A stretch of 19,910 nucleotides of DNA from Pectinatus sp. (GTDB taxonomy: Bacteria; Bacillota; Negativicutes; Selenomonadales; Selenomonadaceae), in NCBI GenBank assembly GCA_020025075.1, contig JAHHSR010000026.1, forward strand, positions 1 to 19,910, read 5' to 3'. A model generated the notes under the pieces. That model was given only the letters and a program-made list of their open reading frames with translations, did no database searches and was not told the DNA's origin. The translations under genes and the position numbers were made by a program. Shown here in pieces: positions 14,031-19,910 of the stretch (positions are counted from its first letter, which is position 1; every line of letters starts with the position of its first letter).

Positions 14031-15878
14031 TTGGAATCAAAAGATACAGACAAGCGGCTCAAGATATTGTCTGTCCTGTCAATTATCATCATTGCAGTGC
14101 TGCTTGCTAGGCTGGGCTATCTGCAAATCTATCAAGGTGAGTATTATAAAAAGCAGGCAGAGTATAACCGCATACGCATAATTCCGACGATGGCTCCACG
14201 CGGCATTATGTATGATCGCGACGGCAATCCTGTCGTCATTAATCAGCCGGGCTTTACCGTGGCAATTTTGCCACTTGATGAAAATATAAGCCCGCAGCTT
14301 ATAGCGCGCTTGGCGCTTCTCCTGCATATGGACCCCAAGGAGATAGAGGAAAAGGTAAAGCATCATACGGGTTTCGACCCGATTCGTTTAAAGAGCAACG
14401 TTGGGCCGCAAATCTGGACTGTAATCGAAGAACAAAAGGATTTGTACCCGGGAGTAGTCGTCGAGGCGCAACCAATTCGCGATTATATTTATAAGACAGT
14501 CGGCGCACATGTCTTTGGTTATGTCAGCGAAATAAGTGAAGCGGAACTAAAGCGCAAGAAGGACCAAGGCTATAAATCGGGCGATATTGTTGGCCAGTTC
14601 GGTTTAGAAAAAGTATACGATAAATACTTGCGCGGCACGCCGGGAGGCGAGCAGGTAGAGGTCGATGTCACGGGCAAGGCCGTCAAGATTTTAGGCCAAA
14701 AGGCGCCAATACCAGGTAAGAATTTAAAGTTGACCATTGATATGCGTTTGCAGCTTGCCGTGGAAAAGGCTATTGATGAACAGTTGGCTAAAATTCATGC
14801 CAATGAAGCGGCTGCCGTCGTCATGGACCCCAATACGGGCCAAATTTTAGCTATCTCGAGTCGCCCTTCGTTCGACCCGAACAAGTTTGCGGGCGGCATT
14901 TCCGTAAAGGATTGGAACGCCATCAATCTCAACCCTTATCATCCGCTTGATAATAAGGCGATTACAGGTGAGTATCCGCCCGGCTCGGTCTTTAAGATAG
15001 TTACGGGGACGGCAGCCCTCAACGAGGGCAAGGTAACACCACAAGAAAAGCTGTATGACCCTGGTGTCTATTGGCTCGTTCCTAAGCACAATGCTGATGG
15101 CGAAGCGCTTGGCTGGATTAACTTCCAAACAGCGCTTGCTAAATCTGATAATGTCTATTTTTATGAAATGGGTCATCGCGTCGGCATTGATACTTTGGCT
15201 CGTTATGCTAGGCTCTTTGGGCTCGGCCAAAAGACGGGCATCGACCTTCCCTATGAATCGCATGGTGTCGTTGCAAGTCGTGAGTATAAGAAGAAGGTCT
15301 TTAAGACTGATTCGTGGTATTTGTCAGAAACGCTTGATGCGGCAATTGGTCAGGGCTTTCAGCTAGTAACGCCTATTCAGGCGGCAATGGTGATGAGCGA
15401 GATTGCTAACGGTGGTATTCGCTACAAGCCTTATCTCGTACAGGAGATAACCAATCCCGATGGCAGTGTCTACAAGCGGTTTAACCCCGTGGTAGAAGGT
15501 CGTCTCGATGGCGTTTCTCCTTGGGTCATTCAGACGATAAGACAAGGTCTCTTGCAGGTAACGCGTGTCGGCACGGCAGCAGCGCTATTTGGCAAGTCGT
15601 TCCCCGTCGAAATAGCTGGCAAAACTGGTACGGCGGAAAATTCGCAAGGGCGAGACCACGGCTGGTTTGTTGCCTATGGGCCGTATAAGAATCCTTCCAT
15701 TGTCGTTGCGGTTGTAGTACCTAATGGTGGTTATGGGGCAACTTCAGCGGCACCGATTGGCAAGAAAATTTTGGAGGCGGCTTTCCATTTAGTGCCTGAG
15801 CCACCACTTGTCAATCCTGAGACGGCTGTCAATACCGATAATGCTTCGATGAATTCAGGTCTCAATGTCAATCCCTGA
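14031..15878 (+). CDS. mrdA: Penicillin-binding protein 2 (elongation-specific transpeptidase)
   Basis: Class B PBP of 615 residues that cross-links peptidoglycan during cell elongation, anchored by one N-terminal TM helix (about residues 11-28). A PBP dimerisation domain follows, with APRGIMYDRDG at 55-65. The transpeptidase domain has the three catalytic motifs: SVFK (S319-K322), SDN (372-374) and KTG (531-533). The C-terminal tail is short and Asn-rich. The start is a TTG at 14031 with GGGGAG 7 nt upstream; no better ATG lies before the TM helix. It closes the mre gene series; a terminator follows about 110 nt later. The usual partner glycosyltransferase gene rodA is not in this window. 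Confidence 0.96.
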   Translation: MESKDTDKRLKILSVLSIIIIAVLLARLGYLQIYQGEYYKKQAEYNRIRIIPTMAPRGIMYDRDGNPVVINQPGFTVAILPLDENISPQLIARLALLLHMDPKEIEEKVKHHTGFDPIRLKSNVGPQIWTVIEEQKDLYPGVVVEAQPIRDYIYKTVGAHVFGYVSEISEAELKRKKDQGYKSGDIVGQFGLEKVYDKYLRGTPGGEQVEVDVTGKAVKILGQKAPIPGKNLKLTIDMRLQLAVEKAIDEQLAKIHANEAAAVVMDPNTGQILAISSRPSFDPNKFAGGISVKDWNAINLNPYHPLDNKAITGEYPPGSVFKIVTGTAALNEGKVTPQEKLYDPGVYWLVPKHNADGEALGWINFQTALAKSDNVYFYEMGHRVGIDTLARYARLFGLGQKTGIDLPYESHGVVASREYKKKVFKTDSWYLSETLDAAIGQGFQLVTPIQAAMVMSEIANGGIRYKPYLVQEITNPDGSVYKRFNPVVEGRLDGVSPWVIQTIRQGLLQVTRVGTAAALFGKSFPVEIAGKTGTAENSQGRDHGWFVAYGPYKNPSIVVAVVVPNGGYGATSAAPIGKKILEAAFHLVPEPPLVNPETAVNTDNASMNSGLNVNP

Positions 15879-15903
15879 TATCAGTCGACAGAATGGGGGG
15901 GAT

Positions 15904-15969
15904 ATGCTAGAATATAAAGAAAATGAAAACTCTGGCAGCAGCTTGTCGCAGGCTCAAATAAATGAATAA
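15904..15969 (+). CDS. Possible 21-residue small ORF after PBP2
   Basis: An ATG lies directly after a run of seven G residues (15895-15901). The frame encodes a 21-residue hydrophilic peptide, MLEYKENENSGSSLSQAQIN plus Glu, before TAA. The G-run could act as a ribosome site but is very close. The position between the PBP2 stop and the terminator would place it in the mre transcript. No family is recognised and it may be fortuitous. Confidence 0.2.
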   Translation: MLEYKENENSGSSLSQAQINE

Positions 15970-15985
15970 TTGAAAGTCGTTTGAG

Positions 15986-16026
15986 TACGCCGATTTGCAT
16001 ATTATTGTGGATTTCGGCGTATTTTT
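15986..16026 (+). terminator. Intrinsic terminator after the mreBCD-mrdA operon
   Basis: TACGCCGA (15986-15993) pairs with TCGGCGTA (16014-16021) across a 20-nt loop, followed by five T residues. The loop is large but the stem is perfect. It separates the shape operon from the min operon. The remaining gap up to minC (16027-16118) shows no clear promoter to me. Confidence 0.65.
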
Positions 16027-16118
16027 CTTATAAGGCCTTTGGGGAGCTAAGGCGTTTGCGGTAAAGCGATAGTAAGCGCCTCAAAGCGAGAGAAACTGTG
16101 TAGGTTAGGTGTAAAATC

Positions 16119-16790
16119 ATGCGAGAAGAAGTTGTATTTAAAGGCAGCTGTTCGGGCCTGCGAGTAATTTTAGCTAATACAGTCACATACGATAAGATAA
16201 AAGAGATGCTACGTCTTAAGCTGGAAAGTTCAAGACAATTTTTTAAGGAGGGTACTGTAATTGCCCTCGATGCCGATTGGCTTGATGAAGTGCAAAAGCA
16301 GGAAATGACGCATTTATTTAGCGAATATGGCCTTGTCTTGACACAGGTGCAAAGAGACGCCATAAAAGAAGATTCATCGCCGGAAAAGAGCACTCCCCAA
16401 GAGGATATGGCCTTGTCGCAAGAGATGGCAGATGAGGTAGAGACGATGATTATTAATCAGAACATCAGAAATGGGCAAGAGGTCATTGCCGATGGCTCCA
16501 TCGTAATTAATGGCAATGTTAATCCTGGCGGCACGGTTATTGCTCGTGGCAATATCGAAGTGCATGGTTCGTGCCGGGGCATCGTCCATGCCGGTGCTTT
16601 TGGTGATGAGAATGCTACCGTAACAGCGGAGCATCTGATTCCCATTCAGATTCGCATCGGCACGCTTGTCGCTCGCTCGCCACAGGTGAATATGTCCAAG
16701 GAAGATGCGCCGTATCCAGAGGTAGCAAGAGCAAAAGATGGCAAGATAATATTAGAAGCAGTTGCCGAACGGAGAGAAGATAATGAGTGA
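16119..16790 (+). CDS. minC: Septum site-determining protein MinC
   Basis: Inhibitor of FtsZ ring assembly, 223 residues. The N-terminal domain (about residues 1-90, starting with the VVFKGSCSGLRVIL strand-turn segment) would contact FtsZ. An acidic Ser/Pro/Glu linker follows. The C-terminal right-handed beta-helix (about 112-210) shows the repeated short-strand pattern IADGSIVINGNVNPGGTVIA and NIEVHGSCRGIVHAGA, and would bind MinD. The ATG has a modest upstream AGG. Its 3' end overlaps the minD start by eight bases, so the two proteins are probably made in a coupled way. Confidence 0.94.
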   Translation: MREEVVFKGSCSGLRVILANTVTYDKIKEMLRLKLESSRQFFKEGTVIALDADWLDEVQKQEMTHLFSEYGLVLTQVQRDAIKEDSSPEKSTPQEDMALSQEMADEVETMIINQNIRNGQEVIADGSIVINGNVNPGGTVIARGNIEVHGSCRGIVHAGAFGDENATVTAEHLIPIQIRIGTLVARSPQVNMSKEDAPYPEVARAKDGKIILEAVAERREDNE

Positions 16791-17574
16791 AATAATAGTA
16801 GTCACATCGGGCAAGGGCGGTGTCGGTAAGACAACCACGACGGCCAATATAGGCGTGGGCTTTGCCAAGCGCGGCAATCGCGTCGTGCTCATCGATACCG
16901 ATACAGGTCTTAGGAACCTCGATTTACTCTTGGGGCTAGAAAATAGAATCATGTATGACCTCGTCGATGTCGTTACTGGCGTCGTGCCTTATAAAAAAGC
17001 GCTTGTGCGCCACAAAAAATATGACAATCTTTATCTGTTGCCCACATCGCAAATTCGCGATAAGTCATCTGTGACGGGAGAGCAGCTGATTGAAGTCTGC
17101 AATAAATTGCGTGGCGAGTTTGATTACATCATCATTGATTGTCCTGCCGGCATTGAGCAAGGCTTTCAGACGGCTATTGCTGCCGCCGATTTAGCGCTAG
17201 TCGTGACAATGCCGGAAGTGTCGGCTGTGCGCGATGCGGATAAGATAATCGGTGAATTAAATCGAGCGGAAAAAGACCACATTAAGCTTATCGTCAATCG
17301 CATTCGGGCCCATATGGTCGAATCGGGTGATATGCTCAATCTGGCGGACATCAATGACATTTTGGCCATCGAATGTATTGGCCAAGTGCCCGACGATGAG
17401 ATGGTGGTCACGTCGACAAACCGCGGGGACCCAGTAATTTCCAATAAAAAATCACTTGCTGGTCAGGCTTATAACAATATCGTTTGCCGCTTGTGCGGTG
17501 AGCAAGTGCCTTTTTTGGATTTTCAGCGAGGAATGTCCTTTGTGGGGAAAATTAAACGGATTTTTGGCTTGTGA
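16783..17574 (+). CDS. minD: Septum site-determining ATPase MinD
   Basis: Deviant Walker ATPase of 263 residues that recruits MinC to the membrane. The P-loop SGKGGVGKTT (residues 9-18) has the signature lysine K11 and K16. LIDTDTGLRNLDLLLGLENR is the typical MinD signature; IIDCPAGIEQGF is the Walker B/switch region. The C-terminus MSFVGKIKRIFGL is an amphipathic membrane-targeting helix. The frame is open upstream to 16762, but ATG 16783 is chosen because GGAGAG lies 6 nt before it and MSEIIVVTSGKGG is the normal N-terminus. It overlaps minC by eight bases; minE follows after 114 nt. Confidence 0.97.
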   Translation: MSEIIVVTSGKGGVGKTTTTANIGVGFAKRGNRVVLIDTDTGLRNLDLLLGLENRIMYDLVDVVTGVVPYKKALVRHKKYDNLYLLPTSQIRDKSSVTGEQLIEVCNKLRGEFDYIIIDCPAGIEQGFQTAIAAADLALVVTMPEVSAVRDADKIIGELNRAEKDHIKLIVNRIRAHMVESGDMLNLADINDILAIECIGQVPDDEMVVTSTNRGDPVISNKKSLAGQAYNNIVCRLCGEQVPFLDFQRGMSFVGKIKRIFGL

Positions 17575-17620
17575 GGGTTAATCTAAAGATGGATTACTAT
17601 TAGGAAGGAGAAAGCTGCGC

Positions 17621-17665
17621 ATGAAAATATCGCCATTTTGCGCGATAGTTTTCAGCAGAAGATAA
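17621..17665 (+). CDS. Possible 14-residue leader ORF upstream of minE
   Basis: The best ribosome site in the minD-minE gap (AAGGAG, 17605-17610) points, at 10-nt spacing, to this ATG and not to minE. The frame encodes MKISPFCAIVFSRR and stops 23 nt before the preferred minE start. It could be a translated leader that delivers ribosomes to minE, or a fortuitous frame. No homologue is known to me. Confidence 0.35.
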   Translation: MKISPFCAIVFSRR

Positions 17666-17688
17666 AAGCCGCGCAGCGGATTTTGATA

Positions 17689-17982
17689 ATGTTAAAGGCT
17701 GTGATGAAGTTGTTTGGCAATAAAAGCAAACCTTCCGGGCAGGTGGCCAAGGACCGCCTGCGCGTAGTACTCATCCATGACCGAGCGGGCATTTCGCCTG
17801 AGGTGATGGAACATATTAAAAATGATATCATAAAGGTTATATCGAGTTACATGGATATTGACCGTCACGATATGGAAATAAGCCTATCGAATGACGAGGA
17901 GGCAGTAGCCCTTTTGGCCAATATACCAGTGCGACGCATCAAACCGACTGTAATGTCGCCGCATGAGCAGCGCCGCAGATGA
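17689..17982 (+). CDS. minE: Cell division topological specificity factor MinE
   Basis: Partner of MinD, 97 residues from the chosen start. It stimulates MinD ATPase and drives removal of MinCD from the membrane. MLKAVMKLFGNK is an amphipathic N-terminal membrane-binding segment. KDRLRVVLIHDRAGISPE is the hallmark MinD-contacting region, followed by the topological-specificity domain (KNDIIKVISSYMDIDRHDMEISLS). The start is debatable. ATG 17689 gives the best match to family N-termini; ATG 17704 has a closer AAAGG; the frame is open back to TTG 17638 without a ribosome site. The presence of minE indicates an oscillating or mobile Min system and not a DivIVA-only one. Confidence 0.92.
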   Translation: MLKAVMKLFGNKSKPSGQVAKDRLRVVLIHDRAGISPEVMEHIKNDIIKVISSYMDIDRHDMEISLSNDEEAVALLANIPVRRIKPTVMSPHEQRRR

Positions 17983-18007
17983 GCGGCCATTTCAATATGG
18001 AGGGCTT

Positions 18008-19006
18008 ATGTATTACAGACGCTTGATTTTGCTGTTGCTGTTTGTGGCAATATTTTCTTATGGCGCCATTCACTATACGATTGATGTCAATACTTTTCAC
18101 CATTTGACCTCATTTCAGCCATGGTCCGTCATAGCAGCGCTTTTAAGCGTATTGGTCGGGCTTTTTTTGGATGGCTGGCGGCTTGTCGAGCTCGTACGGC
18201 TTTCCGATGAGAAGATAACAAGCGATGAGGCGGCGCGAGTCGTCTTTGGCAATTATTTTTTGGCGCTTTTGACTCCTGGCTTTTCCGGCGGTGCCGTGGC
18301 ACAGGTCATGTTTTTGCGCTATGCCAAAGTGCCGATGGGCAAAGCCGCAGTAATTGTCGTGGTGAGGACAATTGTTTCCTTGATATTTTTATTTTTGTGC
18401 ATGCCATTTATTCTTTTGGATGACAATGGCATTTTGCCGTGGGTGTCGAATGACTTGCTCTTGGGAATTTCCATTATCATTGTTGCAGCTATTGCTTTTT
18501 CTGTTGTCGCCATGGTCAAGGGGTATTTTGACAAAGTGATGATGTTTTTGGTTAAGCGCCTTTCGTATAAGAACGGCAAGAAAATCGTGCGCTTTTATCG
18601 CGATAACCAAAAAGCGATTATGCTGCTTTTGAGCTCTCCTTTGGGCATGCTCAAGGTCTTTGTTCTTTCAGGTCTAAGCCTTATCGCCCTTTATGCCGTG
18701 GCACCTTTTCTCCTTATGGGGCTCGGGGCCAAGATTGATTGGCTGACGGCGATAGGAAGAATGATTTTCTTGAATCTGTTTTTGTATTTTTCGCCGACGC
18801 CAGGCGGTTCTGGCATTGCTGAAGGCGGGTTCGTGCTTTTATTTAAGTCGATGGCACCCATCGGCACGGTCGGCATTGTCGCTGTCGGCTGGCGCTTTTT
18901 TGCCGAGTACTTGCCCTTTTTTGTCGGCTTTTATTATACGGTCAAGACTTTTGGCCGAGAATTTTTGGGTAAGCCGCTCTTAAAGCAAAAAAATGATTCA
19001 ATGTGA
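18008..19006 (+). CDS. Flippase-like membrane protein, UPF0104/LPG synthase TM-domain family
   Basis: Integral membrane protein of 332 residues with about eight hydrophobic helices. It belongs to the family of the N-terminal flippase domain of lysyl-phosphatidylglycerol synthase (COG0392). Family marks seen are FGNYFLALLTPGFSGGAVAQ near residue 77 and FSPTPGGSGIAEGGFVLLFK near residue 255. There is no cytoplasmic aminoacyl-transferase domain, so it would not make lysyl-PG itself; a role in moving a lipid or glycolipid is inference. The frame extends back to 17963, overlapping minE, but ATG 18008 has GGAGG 4 nt upstream and starts just before the first TM helix. It is 25 nt from minE and likely in the min operon. 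Confidence 0.85.
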   Translation: MYYRRLILLLLFVAIFSYGAIHYTIDVNTFHHLTSFQPWSVIAALLSVLVGLFLDGWRLVELVRLSDEKITSDEAARVVFGNYFLALLTPGFSGGAVAQVMFLRYAKVPMGKAAVIVVVRTIVSLIFLFLCMPFILLDDNGILPWVSNDLLLGISIIIVAAIAFSVVAMVKGYFDKVMMFLVKRLSYKNGKKIVRFYRDNQKAIMLLLSSPLGMLKVFVLSGLSLIALYAVAPFLLMGLGAKIDWLTAIGRMIFLNLFLYFSPTPGGSGIAEGGFVLLFKSMAPIGTVGIVAVGWRFFAEYLPFFVGFYYTVKTFGREFLGKPLLKQKNDSM

Positions 19007-19018
19007 TAGGGAAAATTA

Positions 19019-19055
19019 GGGCAAGGCATCAAGAGATGACCTTGCCCGTATTTTT
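19019..19055 (+). terminator. Terminator-like hairpin abutting the ruvB ribosome site
   Basis: GGGCAAGGCATC (19019-19030) pairs with 19035-19047 (GATG, a bulged A, CCTTGCCC) around AAGA. GTATTTTT follows immediately. The T-run ends exactly where the ruvB ribosome site GAGGAG (19056-19061) begins. It could end the min transcript or act as an attenuator for ruvB. Confidence 0.7.
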
Positions 19056-19068
19056 GAGGAGAAAAAAA

Positions 19069-19863
19069 TTGGAAGAGATGGATAGAATTGTTGCCGGCCA
19101 TGAGGAGGAAGCTGATGGCTGGCAGTATAATTTGCGCCCGAAAAGGCTGGCAGAGTATATCGGGCAAGAGCGTGCCAAGGAAAATTTGGCCATTTTTATC
19201 AAAGCGGCCATTTCGCGCGGTGAGGCACTTGACCACGTGCTTCTTTATGGTCCGCCGGGGCTTGGCAAGACGACTCTCGCCTCTATTATTGCCAATGAAT
19301 TAGGGGTCAACTTTCGCGTGACTTCGGGACCGGCCATTGAAAAGCAGGGAGATTTAGCCGCCCTTTTGACCAATTTGACAGAAAAAGATGTCTTGTTTAT
19401 TGATGAAATTCATCGCCTTTCGCGCAGCGTGGAGGAAATTTTATACTCGGCAATGGAAGATTTTGCCCTTGATATAATCATCGGCAAGGGACCGGCGGCG
19501 CGTTCAATTCGCCTTGATATTGCCCCTTTTACGCTTATCGGAGCCACGACGCGCGTCGGTGCGCTCGCCTCGCCACTGCGTGACCGTTTTGGCGTCATCT
19601 CGCGCCTTGAATACTATGAGCCAGAAGAGCTCGTGCATATAATTGAGCGCTCGGCAGAAATTTTGCAGATAGGCATCAAAGAGCGCGGCGCCATGGAAAT
19701 TGCTCGCCGCTCGCGCGGTACGCCACGCGTTGCCAATCGTCTCTTAAAGCGCGTGCGCGATTTCGCCCAGATAGAAGGCGATGGCATGATTACCGATAAG
19801 CTGGCTGACCGAGCCTTAGCCATGCTGGAAGTCGATAGCATGGGACTTGATAATATTGATTGA
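19069..19863 (+). CDS. ruvB: Holliday junction helicase RuvB, lacking the C-terminal winged-helix domain
   Basis: AAA+ motor of Holliday junction branch migration, normally about 330-345 residues; this one is 264. Present: the N-terminal ADGWQYNLRPKRLAEYIGQE segment, Walker A GPPGLGKT (61-68), Walker B LFIDEIHR (109-116), sensor 1 LIGATTR (156-162), the arginine-finger region SPLRDRFG and the sensor-2 region RGTPRVANRLLKRVRDFA. The frame stops at LEVDSMGLDNID, where the winged-helix DNA-binding domain normally begins, and no reading frame in the remaining 47 bases resumes it. The start is TTG 19069, with GAGGAG 7 nt upstream; the longer frame from 19003 overlaps the previous gene and the hairpin. 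ruvA and ruvC are not adjacent. Whether this is functional, a pseudogene or an edge artefact is open. Confidence 0.85.
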   Translation: MEEMDRIVAGHEEEADGWQYNLRPKRLAEYIGQERAKENLAIFIKAAISRGEALDHVLLYGPPGLGKTTLASIIANELGVNFRVTSGPAIEKQGDLAALLTNLTEKDVLFIDEIHRLSRSVEEILYSAMEDFALDIIIGKGPAARSIRLDIAPFTLIGATTRVGALASPLRDRFGVISRLEYYEPEELVHIIERSAEILQIGIKERGAMEIARRSRGTPRVANRLLKRVRDFAQIEGDGMITDKLADRALAMLEVDSMGLDNID

Positions 19864-19865
19864 AA

Positions 19866-19907
19866 TTGCGCCGCATACTCGTGACTTTAGTCGTGAGTAA
19901 GGCGCAA
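19866..19907. repeat. Long imperfect palindrome immediately after the truncated ruvB
   Basis: TTGCGCC (19866-19872) pairs with GGCGCAA (19901-19907). Inside it TACTC pairs with GAGTA, then two G-U pairs, then GAC with GTC around TTTA. The only gaps are a 3-nt/1-nt internal loop. It starts two bases after the ruvB stop. A T-run cannot be judged because the window ends three bases later. It may be a terminator, a palindromic repeat that interrupted ruvB, or the edge of a larger element. Confidence 0.6.
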
Positions 19908-19910
19908 CTA

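Noticed and set aside
16119..16393. Minus-strand ORFs opposite minC and the PBP2-minC gap
   Set aside because: They overlap the clear minC reading frame and the terminator, with low-complexity Leu/Ser-rich translation.
19003..19068. N-terminally extended ruvB from ATG 19003
   Set aside because: It would overlap the previous gene's stop and translate through a terminator-like hairpin. The TTG at 19069 has an ideal ribosome site and family-like N-terminus.
19866..19910. Integron attC-like site at the right edge, paired with GTTAAGC at 11-17
   Set aside because: The right-edge core reads GCGCAAC and does not fit RYYYAAC; no integrase or cassette array is present, so the left-edge match is likely chance.
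19864..19910. Assembly fold-back artefact at the ruvB end
   Set aside because: The two arms of the palindrome are not exact reverse complements (internal loop and G-U pairs), unlike a simple fold-back copy. A contig-edge effect is still possible.

Overview
The window looks like chromosomal DNA from a low-to-moderate GC member of the Bacillota, most likely a Negativicutes or Clostridia relative. The evidence is a SigH-type sigma factor, a lepA-hemW pair, and a radC-mreBCD-PBP2-minCDE cluster of the kind found in those lineages. The genus cannot be named from sequence alone. There is no rRNA, tRNA, CRISPR array, transposase or phage gene, and 18 full-size coding regions are supported.

Left part, minus strand (117-4530): a sugar-use locus. 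An RpiR-family regulator has its own promoter and terminator. After it come an operator/promoter region, an NAD/Mn-dependent GH4 6-phospho-alpha-glucosidase, a strong intercistronic stem-loop and a fused PTS IIC-IIB-IIA permease. The permease would import and phosphorylate an alpha-glucoside such as maltose or a sucrose isomer. The GH4 enzyme would then split the 6-phosphate disaccharide, and the regulator would sense a phosphosugar through its SIS domain. Paired operator-like repeats lie upstream of the -35 box, which suggests activation.

Middle (4758-10318): lepA-hemW on the minus strand with a 1-nt stop/start overlap, a divergent orphan membrane protein of 192 residues, a SigH-type sigma factor with an unusual acidic N-terminal extension, and a DMT/EamA transporter with an oddly spaced ribosome binding site.

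Right part, plus strand (10693-19863): an AT-rich regulatory stretch, radC, then the rod-shape genes mreB, mreC, mreD and mrdA (PBP2) ending at a terminator. Next come the division-site genes minC, minD and minE and a flippase-like UPF0104 membrane protein, then a terminator-like hairpin and ruvB. The ruvB frame stops after the AAA+ and lid domains, so the C-terminal winged-helix DNA-binding domain is missing. A long imperfect palindrome follows it to the window edge. No rodA lies in this cluster.

Most of the window is ordinary housekeeping DNA and I see no convincing new multi-gene system. The observations most worth checking are the truncated RuvB and its palindrome, the acidic SigH extension, the operator pair and intercistronic hairpin of the sugar operon, and the short translated-looking ORF in front of minE.
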